Positions 48,116 through 58,680 of a DNA stretch of 64,000 nt are shown piece by piece. The position numbers and the translations under genes were made by a program. Positions within the stretch are counted from its first letter, which is position 1, and each line of letters begins with the position of its first letter. The stretch spans positions 3,658,001 through 3,722,000 of the forward strand of contig JACAAK010000002.1 of the NCBI GenBank assembly GCA_025093985.1. The letters run 5' to 3'. The notes beneath the pieces are model-generated. The model searched no databases and had not been told where the DNA came from. It saw nothing but the letters and a program-made list of their open reading frames with translations. This stretch comes from Calvatia gigantea (Eukaryota; Basidiomycota; Agaricomycetes; Agaricales; Lycoperdaceae).

Positions 48116-48842
48116 ATGCGACTCACCCTTTCTACTCGACAACCCAGGAACAGCGCGTACTCCACTGACACTGGCGAGATTTTATACAAAATCAATAAAC
48201 CCCTCAAGCTTGGGTCTACGGTTGCTACCATCAGGAAGGCCGTTGGAACAATCAACGGTGTCTGGAGTGGTGACTCTGGGAACTCCAACGAAGGGGGGAA
48301 TGGCCTCGTCCGCGATGATAACCGCTGGCGGTATATCCCTCTGGATGATGAAGCAGTGTCAAACGGGAGCGAAGTGCCTGTGTTCGAGGGGCACTTTGCC
48401 TTTTACGCTCAGATCGAGTTTCACAAGTTTCAATCGACGCGCTTCCACTACAACGGACTTGATGTACCGGTCAGTGAGTATTTCCGCAAGGAGGGTTGGT
48501 CATGTTTTGGAAGGTAGGTGGCGTTCCACGTTTAAAAAATGTTCAAAATATCGACGTGAACATTTGTTTCACGATTAAAAGAGATCGGGTCTTCAAGGCT
48601 TCCGATGGCAAAGAATATCGTTGGCGATTGCGTGCTCGATATCCTGACGTAGGTATGGATGGATGTTGTGTCTCGTTTCTCACAACACCCTAGATGATCG
48701 TAAATGACGAAAGCAGGACACAAATGGTCAAGTTCAGGGAGTACCGACCGGAGCTGGGAAGCCCGACCTGCAACTCTTGAGATAGACCCTCATTGTGAGC
48801 CCATCCAGGACGAGACTTATAATGACGTTCACATACTGCCAC
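48116..48842 (+). pseudogene. DUF6593 paralogue with broken C-terminus
   Basis: Starts MRLTLSTRQPRNSAYSTDTG and matches the paralogues at 49596 and 59833 through FEGHFAFYAQIEFHKFQSTR, VSEYFRKEGWSCFGR, the middle exon (VFKASDGKEYRWRLRARYPD) and MIVNDESRTQMVKFREYRP. Then it goes wrong. After RPELG a few bases are missing compared with the paralogues, so it reads SPTCNS and stops. The remaining sequence still codes, in another frame, RPATLEIDPHCEP as in the paralogues, with a second indel in the DETYNDVH region. The conserved promoter is kept. Probably non-functional or a truncated protein. Confidence 0.78.
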
Positions 48843-48849
48843 AGGAAAG

Positions 48850-49560
48850 ACAGTAAGGACTAGTGGAGGAGGAGATAGTCTATCAGTTAAAACCCAAAAG
48901 TACCTCATGTGCATAGCCAGAAAGGCTGGGCGTCGGTCAAATCTCACAATGCCAGGTTAGTCTCGGCTGGAGGTGGAGGCGGCGGTGGAGGTACTATTCG
49001 CGATTAAGCCTGTGGTTGAGCACTGCCATATTGTCAAGCCGAGAACGTCAGTATCATCCGAGAAGTGCGATCAGATAATCAGAACGTGTTGATGCTATAA
49101 GGGTAGGAGGGTGTAAGCGAGGCGCGGCGCTGGATATATTGGTATGTTGTTGGGAAAAGGAAGCATGGGATCGAAAATGTCCGGGATCCCATGTGAGGTC
49201 GGAGAACTTTCCCGTGCCCAGCCTCGGATTTAGAGATTTAGAGGGTGGGTGTACGTCGGATATCGTTGCAACCCGTCGCACTCAGCAGACCCACCTTCAC
49301 GCTCACATGGCATCCACCAATCCAAAGAAACGTGATTTCCGATCATTCGATAGCAGTAGAAACAGGAAAAAAAAACAAAATTTTGTGATAGATTGCAGCG
49401 GTAGTGAGCATCTCCAGCGCACGGAGATGAAACTGAGATGAAACTGCCACCCAAAGTTCCTGAAACCGCCGGGGGACTAACAACTTCATAGGTCACCAAG
49501 GCCGTTCTTGCCCGCCGCCGTCTGCCAGCAGATCGCAAGGTAAATTTAGAGCAAGGACTC
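48850..49560. other. Spacer between DUF6593 paralogues
   Basis: No gene recognised. Contains a short GGT/GGA-rich run (48970-48995). Confidence 0.4.
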
Positions 49561-49562
49561 AG

Positions 49563-49569
49563 TATAAAA
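49563..49569 (+). promoter_or_regulatory. TATA box of DUF6593 paralogue at 49596
   Basis: TATAAAA 33 bp before the ACG that occupies the start position, within the promoter block shared with the other two close paralogues. Confidence 0.6.
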
Positions 49570-49595
49570 CATGGTGTATTGTGCATGAGACCACA

Positions 49596-50542
49596 ACGCA
49601 GCTCATCCTTTCCACTCGCCACCCTAGAAACAGCACATACTCCACCGAGACTGGAGAGATTTTGTACAAAGTTGATAAACCGCTCAAGCTCAGGTCAAGT
49701 GTCGCCACGATTAGGAAGGCTGTTGTTACAGCCAATGGCATCTGGTATGGTGACTCCGAGCAGTGGAAGGCCAGAGCGAAATCGCCAGTCCATGACAAGG
49801 ACTCCGATATAGGGAAGGACGACCTCGTACACAACGAAAGCCAACGACCCATCTCCCCGGATAATAAGGCTTTTGCTGGTTCGGACTCAGAGGATGATGC
49901 AGGGTTAAGTAGGAGTGGATTGCCTGTTTTTGAAGGGCACTTTGCTTTCTATGCTCAAGTCGACTTCCACACTTTCCAGTCGACACAATTCCGCTTCAAT
50001 GGGTTGGATGTACCAGTCAGCGATTACTTTCGCAAGAAAGGTTGGACATGGTACGGAAGGTGAGTGACTCCGCGCTGGAGGAACTATCGGATAACTTGGG
50101 TGTCTATCCCGAAAGGGGCCGGGTCTTCAAAGCTTCTGATGGCAAAGAGTACTGTTGGCGAATGGGCGCTCGGCACCTTGATGTAAGTTTAAGTGCGGAC
50201 GGATGGTATGTACTGCGTCTAACCATGCTCCAGATGGTCACAAACGACGAGAGTAGGGTTCAAGTGGTCAAGTTCAGGGAGTACCGGCCAGGGCTTGGGT
50301 TCTGGAAAGTCAGACTTGCGACTCTCGAGATAGATCCTCGCTGCGAGCCTACCCTGGACGAGTTTATAATGACATTCATTTACTGCCATAAGCTCAGGGA
50401 AGACAGGGAAGGGAGTTCAAAAGGAACAGCGGAGGCGATGGTGCTTGAGCAAGTTCCGCTTCCCGGCCTGGTTCGCTCGAGATTCGCAATTATCATACAG
50501 CACGAAGCTGGTGGTGATTGGATGACTTCCCGTAGGATTTAG
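49596..50542 (+). CDS. DUF6593 paralogue with ACG at the start position and transposon-derived tail
   Basis: Three exons (49596-50059, 50116-50182, 50234-50542; the first two lengths, 464 and 67 nt, match the paralogue at 59833) encode TQLILSTRHPRNSTYSTETG, ATIRKAVVTANGIWYGD, FEGHFAFYAQVDFHTFQSTQ, GRVFKASDGKEYCWRMGAR, MVTNDESRVQVVKFREYRPG and LEIDPRCEPTLDEFIMTFIY. Where both close paralogues have ATG, this one has ACG at 49596. The nearest ATGs (49571, 49585) are in other frames. The paralogue at 59833 stops after its GGGGGP tail, whereas here the frame continues with about 30 extra residues and runs into the TIR of the adjacent Harbinger element, which supplies TSRRI and the TAG. It may be a pseudogene or may use ACG initiation. 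Confidence 0.75.
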
Positions 50543-50552
50543 AATTCTAAAT
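50525..50552 (+). repeat. Left TIR of Harbinger element
   Basis: Matches the reverse complement of 54617-54644 at 24 of 28 positions. It includes the palindrome TTTAGAATTCTAAA and overlaps the last codons of the preceding DUF6593 gene. Confidence 0.8.
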
Positions 50553-50699
50553 GGACGTTATAAATGTGTCGGGGGGAATAAAATTCAATCACCGAACTAG
50601 AATACCAAACCGCAGCCAAATCTACGAAAAGGTACATGACATGACCACTCGTGACGGATAGACCCTAACTTCCTGATCCGGACCATCTATCCAACAGCC

Positions 50700-52070
50700 A
50701 TGGATATTGACGACGACGCACTTGATGCTAGCGAACAGGACGAAATCCAGCAGCAATTCGAGCAACGGCTTCAGTGGATTGAGGAGGAGGAAGAGGAAAT
50801 TTTGGCAGTCACAGCACTGGTTGCCTATGGACTTGAAGAAGCTCGTGAAAAACGCAGGGAACGACGTTTTCGGAGACGTTTATACCTCATCCGTGGAGAT
50901 TTGCTGCCAAACCCTCGTCTTGATACACCATGGCAAACGCTATATTCACAACAAAATGATCGAGCATTCATCACCACCATGGGTTTTGATTCCGTGACGT
51001 TCGCATCCATTCTTGAGGCTGGTTTCGGCCTCTTTTGGACAAACACTCCAATTCTCCGACAAGATGTTGCGGCAACTGCAGAACCCCGCTCGAATAGAAG
51101 GTCCCTAGATGCTGCAGGAGCTCTTGGTTTAGTCTTGCATTATTTGAATTCTACGATGCATGATGCGAGCCTCTGTGAGATATTCGCCATTATACCAACC
51201 ACCGTCTCCCGATATATATCTTTCTCACTTGGCATCCTTCTCCATACTTTACGCAAGATGCCTGATGCTCGGATCCGCTATCCCGTCAATGATGAATTTC
51301 AAGAACTCAATACCCTCATTGTGGCACGTCATCCCCTTCTAACAGGAGCATTTGGGAGCATGGACGGCCTAAACCTGCCTGTCCAAACATCCGTAGATCA
51401 GGAAATTGAGAATGCAACGTACAATGGGTGGTTGCACGAGCATTTCGTTAGTTCTGTTTTCGCTTTCGGCGCAGATGGTAAGAGTCTTTCTATTACCCTA
51501 TTCTAAGTGTGTATAGCTAACAATGTTAAAGGCACAATTATTGCATGCAATCTCAATGCACCTGGGAGCTGGCATGACTCGCGGGTTGCACGACCAATTT
51601 ATGAGAAACTTCGAAGTAAGACTCCCGAAGGCTTCTATCTTGTGACAGACACTGCATTCCCTCGTGGAACTGATCAGATTTCGGGGCGTATCCGCGCACC
51701 AATGAAAGACGGGGCGCGTTTACCAGAGGATCCTGCACTCAGAGATCATGTCATGCAGTTTGATCGGCAATTGCTGTCATTTCGACAAACAGCAGAGTGG
51801 GGGATGCGCACACTGCAAGGATCATTTGGTCGGCTTCGTGTTCCACTTCCAATCAACTACAGTGATATCCGGGGTGACATCCTCGAGGTCATTGCACGAC
51901 TCTACAACCTTCGTGCAAGAAAAGTTGGGTATAATCAAATACGCACTGTTTACATGCCACTCTGGCAAACAGATGATGATTTTGGGCCTCAACTTGAGTC
52001 TATGTTATTTCGTGATCAACGTAGGAATGACCGAGTTAATCAATTTCATCTTGTAGTAAGTGAGGAATAA
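50700..52070 (+). CDS. Harbinger transposase (DDE superfamily endonuclease)
   Basis: A 438-residue intact transposase; exons 50700-51477 and 51532-52070 join in phase (GAT-G|GC-ACA). Acidic, helical N-terminus (EEEEEEILAVT), a helix-turn-helix-like segment (SLCEIFAIIPTTVSRYISFSLG) and the DDE_Tnp_4 core with candidate catalytic acids: D in GSMDGLN, D in VTDTAFP and E in TAEWGMRTLQGSFGRLR. HARBI1-like signature LNAPGSWHDSRVA is present. Cuts and re-inserts the element, usually needing the SANT partner for nuclear entry and TIR binding. Start chosen at the ATG after the short leader, inside the TIRs. Confidence 0.9.
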
Positions 52071-52118
52071 AATAACCTATTTATTTACATATAATGTAGT
52101 ACTTTAAAATGTCCTAAC

Positions 52119-54010
52119 TTACTCAATGTTGGTATCATTTCCATCCTCAACCTGAGAGTGGCGCATACGAGGTGGCAATGCCGAGGTACTTGCCAATGAG
52201 GGAACTTGGACCTTCGAAGCATTTGGAGTTGAGCGAACAGGAGAGTCATCAGGGACTGTATACCGGTGAGTTCCAGGACTATCATTGAAGCCATACATGT
52301 CATAACCATCTTCGGACTCACTGCCACCATACCATCGAGTTGCACAACCACCATCGGGATAAACAATGTCTTGACGATAGCGACGACGAGATGACTGGTG
52401 AGGGGTGGTTGGGAAGTTGCGAGGATCAGAGCGATCACGACCATGAAGAACCCCCAACAACTCGGCCTTGTCAGCACGACGTTCAGCCTCGTGGCAGCGT
52501 CGTACTGCATCCTGATAGCGCCAGTCAGCTTCGGTCAGCTGGGATGTCAATGAATCAAGGCGACGGTTTGCATCGTGAACCTGTGAGTTGAGTTGAGTGA
52601 TTTGACTGCTTTGCAGGTATTGGATACTGAGTGCATCTTGTCGAGCTTGGCGTAACGAAGGATCGAGGGCAGTTGCAACAGAGTCAAGGAGTGCAGATGC
52701 TGTAGAACGAGTGGAGGTAGCCCGAGGTTGTGAGGGTGTGGTACGACGAGCGACAAAAGATGGTGCTTTCGGAGCCTTGGTGGATGCTAAGAGGTCCCCG
52801 GAAGAGGAATCAACTGAAGGGGGGATTTCGTTATCTTTGTCATCATCATCCAATCCCTCAACAGTATCATCTTGAATGACATCAACAATATCTTCATCAT
52901 CCAGTTCACGAGAGCCTATTCTCTCGTTAATAGCATCCTCGATTGTGAAGGCACGGTTAATGTACGCTGGGCATTCTTCATTGCCTGTCGGTTTCGGTGT
53001 CCGCAAAATCTAAAAGCATTGTTAGGCACAGAATGGTGAAACAGACATAAGGGACATACCCCTTTCATCTTTGCCTCAAGGGATTTCCCTGAACGTGCAG
53101 GGCGATCAGCAGTCTCAGCCCGTTCATTGTAAATCCCCTCAACAACTAACCACCCCCTAGGACCAACAGGAAGAACCTCCGATGCAACATCAAGAAGTAT
53201 ATCAATATCAGCATCACTATAGTTGGGTGCCCCCATGGATCGGCCCTTCACTCGCCTCGTCTCAGCTACAGGAACACTGGATTGCGCCTTGTGCTTTCCT
53301 AAGATCTTGGGGGCCACATTAGCATTCTCCTTCCCTTTGGTTGATCAACGAGACCCTGCGACCTTTGGAGCCGGCCGCATACGCTGCAGCACCTTGTCGA
53401 TGGAAGGGAGTTCATCATCAGAGGGACTCTGAGGTGAAATAGTGAGGGGGGGCATCAGATGTCCAGCAGAGGCATTCAACTGTCATGGTATACATATGAA
53501 CATCATGAAAATTCATATAAACCCATACTTACGGGGGCCGGCTGTAAATATTGCATCCTAGCTGAGCCATATGTTGGAGTCTTGGTCATAATAGTCAGCA
53601 GTTGAATAGTTAAACAAAGTATAACCTACCAGGGATGGATAATATATCCCTCGGTGTGTAGTGTGGCCCACATTGGGGAAGGGTGCATGCTAAACCAAGT
53701 AAGTACATGAAGCTGAAGTTGGTTAACCCCAACGACGTACAAGAGGATGGCCTGGTGGTCCCCACTTCAGCGTAGAGGCCACGAATGGGCCCACTTGTCC
53801 ACTTTCATGGGGTGCATCAACGACGTGGCCTCCATTAGTGCTTTCACCCTGATAGGTGCTCGGATTCGGCCCATCCAGAGTTGTGTTGACAACAGCTTGC
53901 CCGGGCTTGGCAGTCATATCAGGAGCGGAACCACTGGTAGCGGGGTTGATAGTAGGGACACCACCAGAGGAAGGGGACAGATCAGCGCCAACCACAGTAG
54001 GAGTAGACAT
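52119..54010 (-). pseudogene. Harbinger SANT/Myb-type accessory protein with in-frame stop
   Basis: Convergent partner of the transposase. Starts MSTPTVVGADLSPSSGG at 54010; exons add HAPFPNVGHTTHRGIYYPSLV, TKTPTYGSARMQYLQPAP and QLNASAGHLMPPLTISPQSP. Then comes the trihelix/SANT-like domain GAPNYSDADIDILLDVASEV, GPRGWLVVEGIYNERA, RSGKSLEAKMKG, spliced to ILRTPKPTGNEECPAYINRA. A long acidic and coiled-coil C-terminus follows (SSQITQLNSQVHDANRRLDS; WRYQDAVRRCHEAERRADKA). Between VAGSR and STKGKENANVAPKI there is a TGA (53345-53347), plausibly a mutated CGA. In related elements this protein binds TIRs and escorts the transposase. Confidence 0.78.
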
Positions 54011-54616
54011 CGTAGTTATATGCTAGTGAGGCTCAGCAAGTTTGGAGATGGGGGAAAGCAATGAAAGCTCACTGTTTTTAAATGTATTCCAATTTCCAAT
54101 TGTGCACCAGTCACGGTACGTGTTTTGTTGACTGATAAACAGAGTGTTGGCGCGTTCACGCGACGTGTCGAGACACCCTATGGGTGAAAAGTGCATCTTG
54201 GAATAGCCTATCGACAGTATCCTGAATTTGTCATGAGAGCGACTGTGCGGCAGGCACCAGAATGCAGAGATACATACCCTTGTGAGCCCGGCAGTTTCTG
54301 CTCATCACAACATCACCTCAGAACATCATTCGAAATGACTTTAACATTGAAAACAACGAGCGGAGGGAGCAAAACGGATGAAGGAAGCAGATTGCAGGTG
54401 GGGTATCTCAATGACAGAGGTGCTATCGTGGCTCGATTGGGCTTCGGAGTTCAAAATAAGGGTTTTATAACACGCGTTTACAACTAGAAGAGGGTACCCG
54501 AGCCCTCTTCTAGATTAGAGTTTAGAAAGGGGGTGACTTTCAAGATCCGAAGGCAGATCACCCCAATTGGGCACTGGCACTGGCGGCATTCTAACATTTG
54601 TACATTTAGAAATAAA

Positions 54617-54644
54617 ATCTAGAATTCTAAACGCTGCGGGAAGT
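54617..54644 (-). repeat. Right TIR of Harbinger element
   Basis: Inverted partner of 50525-50552. The sequence beyond it differs from the left flank apart from the short target-site resemblance. Confidence 0.8.
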
Positions 54645-54751
54645 TATCCATTATTCAGTTGGAATCTGTGACATCACACTAGATAATCAAACTCCAGCCT
54701 GTTGTGCCTCACCGATCACATGCCCCCCCTATATAATACTAGGCCGAATTC

Positions 54752-54764
54752 CGTGCCTTCGGCA
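54752..54764 (-). other. Candidate Helitron 3' hairpin
   Basis: GTGCC-GAA-GGCAC on the minus strand; flanking CC/GG can extend the stem past a one-base bulge. CTAG follows 14 nt after. Confidence 0.45.
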
Positions 54765-54791
54765 CAGGCGGTACTGTCCAACTTTCAAGTA

Positions 54792-55002
54792 CAGTAAGGG
54801 ACAAAACCGTTCCAATGTTTTGAACTTCTCAGAAGATCAGCTCATATCTCAAGGACTACTGTGGCTGTGCACTTCCTAATTTAATTGTAGATAGTCCAGT
54901 ATCTTATCTAATCATATGCAAAGTATGATTATGTAATCCTTTGTTTTAGGGGAGTTATTAATTAATTAATATTTTAAGTGCATTGGAACAGTTTTGTCCC
55001 TC
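54792..55002 (+). repeat. Left TIR of Tc1 element
   Basis: Beg inning GGGACAAAAC(C)GTTCCAATG near the outer end; the same motif recurs inverted at the inner end (CATTGGAACAGTTTTGTCCC, about 54981-55000). Confidence 0.9.
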
Positions 55003-55029
55003 TTGAAATTTATATACAAAATGGGTATT

Positions 55030-56103
55030 CTAGTACCTGGTATAAGCTCCCTTGGCCTGTAAAACTGCCTGGACCCTCCTAGGCATACTCTCTATCAGAT
55101 TCTGACACACTTCTGGTTCTATGTCATCCCACTCCTTTTGTATCCTCTCCCATAGGGTATTCATGCTATCAGGAGGAGTATCATACTCTCCCAGCTTATT
55201 CTTGAGGTGAGTCCAGAGATGTTCAATGGGATTAAGGTCTGGAGACTGTGGGGGCCATACCATAACCTCCAATTCAGACTCATCTAGCCAGTTTGTAGCC
55301 TTTTTGCTCTTGTGTTTGGGGTCATTGTCCTGTTGGAAGACCATATCCTCCTCATTCTTCCCATACCACCTGATGCTCCTCTTTAGTTCATCCCCCAAAA
55401 TTTGAACATAAAGGTCAGCATCCATCTTCCCTTCAATTTTAGTGGCAAACCCCACTCCATCCCACAGCATACAACCCCAGATCATCACATTTCCTCCACC
55501 AAACTTGACTGTTCCCTCAACCAATCTATCATTCAGCCCCTCTCCTGCCTTTTTCCATACCCAAACCCTTCCATCTGATCCAAACCGATTGATTTTGGAC
55601 TCATCTGTCCAAATAACCCTCTTCCAGTCCTCCAGGGTCCAGTTAACATGTGCTTCTGCCCACTCCAACCTTTTCCTCCTATGGACAGCAGTAAGTTTAG
55701 GTCATTTCCGCTTGACTACAGCCTTCATTCCAGCTCCTCTGAGTGCCCTGCGCACTGTTTTGGTGGATACAGGCTGGGCAATAACATTTTGAAGTGATTT
55801 GGTGACTTGGGAGGCATTGTCAGCCTTGCGAGAGGTGATGAGGCGAACAGAATAGTGGATATCAGAGGGAGAAAGTTTAGATGGGCGGCCACCAACAGAT
55901 TTGGAAAGTGTTGATCTATGTTTGGAGCGAATCCTAGAAATAGTACTGACTCCCAGACCAGTAATAGAAGCAATATGATGAGCAGATTTCCCTTGGTCCA
56001 GGTAAGAGAGGACTCTATTGGTCTGAGTAGAGGAAAGAGAGCGCATATAGTTGTAAAGGTATAGTGGGGGAGTTAATTTGCACCTGAGAATAAGCACATC
56101 CAT
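55030..56103 (-). pseudogene. Tc1-type DD34E transposase with one premature stop
   Basis: About 356 residues. N-terminal paired-like helix-turn-helix: QTNRVLSYLDQGKSAHHIAS, GLGVSTISRIRSKHRS, with the GRPSKLSPSD linker typical of Tc1. Catalytic domain: TDESKINRFGSDGR, MIWGCMLWDGVGF, FQQDNDPKHKSKKATNWL and PDLNPIEHLW. The spacing between the second D and the E is 34 residues (DD34E). One codon between VVKRK and PKLTAVHRRKR is TGA (55702-55704), plausibly derived from CGA by C-to-T change. Otherwise the frame is open end to end. A later ATG (56046, MRSLSSTQ) could be the start. Confidence 0.9.
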
Positions 56104-56185
56104 TTATACATCACCCTACATGGTCACATGATTTTATTTGTATTTATTTGATTGCAATAAACGAAGTCATGTGCTCAGAATTTGA

Positions 56186-56396
56186 GAGGGACAAAACTGT
56201 TCCAATGTACTTAAAATATTAATTAATTAATAACTCCCCCAAAACAAAGGATTACATAATCATACTTTGCATATGATTAGATAAGATACTGGACTATCTA
56301 CAATTAAATTAGGAAGTGCACAGCCACAGTAGTCCTTGAGTTATGAGCTGATCTTCTGAAAAGTTCAAAACATTGGAACGGTTTTGTCCCTTACTG
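56186..56396 (-). repeat. Right TIR of Tc1 element
   Basis: Inverted copy of 54792-55002 with few differences; inner end begins GAGGGACAAAACTGTTCCAA. Confidence 0.9.
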
Positions 56397-56512
56397 TATT
56401 TTTCTGACAATTACCTTATTTTCACATTTTTACTTATTTTCATTCAACATTTATCACAGTTCAATTTTTCTTATTTTCATTACATATAGCTGTCCATTTT
56501 TTATCTACAATT

Positions 56513-58130
56513 TTACAGTCTAAGTCCACCAAGTACTTCTTTGTATACTACATTCATAGTCTTTGTGTGTTCATTTTGCTCAGGCAACACCACCTTGATC
56601 CTTTCTCCTGATGTACACCGAGATAATGCCACATACAACTGCCCATGTGAAAACACTGAAGTCTGCAGATTAATCCCAACATGTTTTACTGACTGCCCTT
56701 GAGACTTGTTGATTGTCATTGCAAATGCAAGTCGAACAGGGAATTGTCTGCGCTTCAATGGGATTGGCAGTGTTTCAGCTGATGGCTGTAGTATGATCCT
56801 TGGAATCAGCACTGTACTTCCTGCATATCTCCTGTCTCCAGAAATGATCCTACACTCCAGTACCCTCCTCTTGATATCTGTCACCACCATTCTTGTTCCA
56901 TTACACAGTCCCTTTGATGGGTCCAAGTTCCTCAGCAGCATTACTGGACAACCAATCTTCAACACCAACTTGGCCAAAGGCAGGCTGATATCCATTCATC
57001 ACTTGGTCTGCCAGCTCTATAGAATCAGCACCCATAAGAATATGTGGGTTCCCTGGAAACTTCCCAAGAATGGTTTCATTGATGTCATCCACTTCATCAT
57101 TTCTGGAAGAAAGTATTGTCCTGTCCAAGAAATATTGATCCCCTTTGTTGCCTTGTCCAATATCTGGATAAATTGACCCAATAAGACCATCCATATCTGC
57201 ACAGCGCATTTGTGGAGGGATTTCAACTGTTTCTTCAGCATTGAAGTTTGTTCCTGCCCCAATTTCCAGTAACCATGCAGCATGACGATCACTTTCTGGT
57301 GTCCTATCCAATCTCATGTTTTGCACCAAGTAGTGGACTTCTGTGGCTCTCCAGAGCTCACTCCTGCACAGAGATGCTGCAATAATTTCCTGTCTTGACC
57401 CTCTTGGAACTACAGGAAGTGTTTGGCGAAAGTCACCTCCAAATACAACTGTAATTCCACCAAAGAATCTGTCATCTTGAAGCAAGTCCCTGAGACTCCT
57501 GTCAACAGATTTGATGCTATGTCTGTGTTGCATGGGTACTTCATCCCAGATAATGATTTTGGTTTTCTCCAGGACTCTATGCATCTGAGAATTGTGCTTG
57601 ATAGATGCTACTGATGTTTCATCTGCAGGAATTGGTATCTTGAATCTTGAATGTGCAGTTCTTCCACCTTCAAGCAGTAGTGCAGCAATACCTGAGGAGG
57701 CAACACAAAGTGCTACATCACCTCTTGACCTGACAGCAGCAGCAAGAGTGTTACAGACAAAGGTTTTACCACCTCCACCTGCACTGTGAATAAAGATCAT
57801 CTTGCCCAAGTTGTTGTTGACTGAATCAAGGGCAGCATTATAGACTGATCTTTGTTCAACATTGAATGATTGAGTATTTCTCTCAACCATACCTGCCAAT
57901 GCTGTTGGATCATAGGCAAGCTCTTCTGCCAGCATGAAGTTCTGTGCAATATCCTCCCAATTCTCTTCTTCTCCTGGTCCCAGGGACAGCTGAGATAGCT
58001 CTGTCACGACGATCATCTGGGTCTGTCATTTGAAGACGTTGTAAACGCTCTTCTGCCCTGAGTTCTTGGCGGGTCCTCTCAGGAGTAGTGGGTGGAGATG
58101 GTGGTGGTGGTGGTGGTGGATCCCTAAGTA
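56513..58130 (-). pseudogene. PIF1-family DNA helicase of Helitron type, frame-disrupted
   Basis: Superfamily 1 helicase. From the upstream end: EERLQRLQMTDPDDRRD, then in a shifted frame NFMLAEELAYDPT, NVEQRSVYNAAL, Walker A HSAGGGGKTFVCNTL, VASSGIAALLLEGGRTAHS, Walker B IIIWDEVPMQHRH, VVFGGDFRQTLPVVPRG, LVQNMRLD, RTILSSRNDEVDDIN. Near 56990 the frame shifts again to [18 protein letters not shown] and [12 protein letters not shown], then [18 protein letters not shown] and [14 protein letters not shown]. These are the Helitron PIF1 signatures in order, and a short piece seems missing at the second joint compared with Helitron helicases. No Rep domain upstream. Non-functional as read. Confidence 0.85.
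58094..58120 (+). repeat. GGT trinucleotide microsatellite
   Basis: About eight GGT units; on the minus strand it reads as a proline run just upstream of the helicase reading frame. Confidence 0.7.
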
Positions 58131-58329
58131 ATAAGTTAGTAACAGAAAGAATATTTCAAATCATAGATAACTCACATTTTAAGCCAATTTATAGATAGGA
58201 TATAGGTATAGAAGCAGTATAAGAGCCAAGAATGTAGTGGTAATGAGTAAAGTTTTGTTGAACTACACCCACCAGAGTCCACTCTTTATATACCATTCAG
58301 GCAGTGAAAATTAATAAGCTAGATTCACA

Positions 58330-58680
58330 GCATTAGTGAGTAGTGAGTCATAGAAACAGCCATTGAGTCATTTATTCAGTATTGACTCATTTTTTTAGTA
58401 TGGACTGTTGTCTGACTAAGGAAATTATATAAAGACTGTAGTCTGAGTCATTCTCTGTCATTCCGGGGATGTTTTATAATTTTTACACCAGGTGGAGTGT
58501 TGAATATTGTCATGGACTGAGTGTTAGTCTCCCAAAGCACTGAGGTGGCAGTGTTTGATGCGAAAACGTTTGAAGGAGTAGAAGGGAACAACTTTTGCTT
58601 AGTCAAAGCTGACCAATTCTGACTAAGGCTGTGCAAAAGTAGCACAGGATTACCAATGCTGACTAAAATTTGTAAGCAAG
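58330..58680. repeat. Cluster of TGASTCA / TTAGTCAG motifs
   Basis: TGAGTCA or TGACTCA occurs at least four times between 58345 and 58455. The related TTAGTCA/TGACTAA occurs about four more times to 58670, two of them in the longer form TTAGTCAG(C/A)ATTGGT. They lie upstream of the helicase, in the terminal part of the presumed mobile segment. Confidence 0.6.

Larger units (their letters stand above)
50525..54644 (+). mobile_element. PIF/Harbinger DNA transposon, about 4.1 kb
   Basis: Bounded by about 28-bp terminal inverted repeats: ACTTCCCGTAGGATTTAGAA at the left end (50525 on) and, as reverse complement at the right end (54617-54644), ACTTCCCGCAGCGTTTAGAA, both continuing TTCTA(A/G)AT; four mismatches. 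Taking CTTCCC as the terminus, the flanks read TGA and TTA, close to the 3-bp TWA-type target sites of Harbingers. Inside are the two expected genes, convergent: a DDE transposase (plus) and a SANT/Myb-type protein (minus). The transposase is intact while the partner has a stop codon, so autonomy is doubtful. Confidence 0.82.
54792..56396 (-). mobile_element. Tc1/mariner element with 211-bp inverted repeats, 1,605 bp
   Basis: Ends CAGTAAGGGACAAAACCG and its inverted copy, flanked on both sides by TA (54790-54791 and 56397-56398), the Tc1/mariner target duplication. TIRs are 54792-55002 and 56186-56396 and very similar. A single DD34E transposase gene on the minus strand fills the centre, with one in-frame stop. 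Confidence 0.93.

Noticed and set aside
52085..52591. Overlapping minus-strand 141-codon and plus-strand 83-codon ORFs in the SANT gene
   Set aside because: Shadows of the coiled-coil C-terminal exon.
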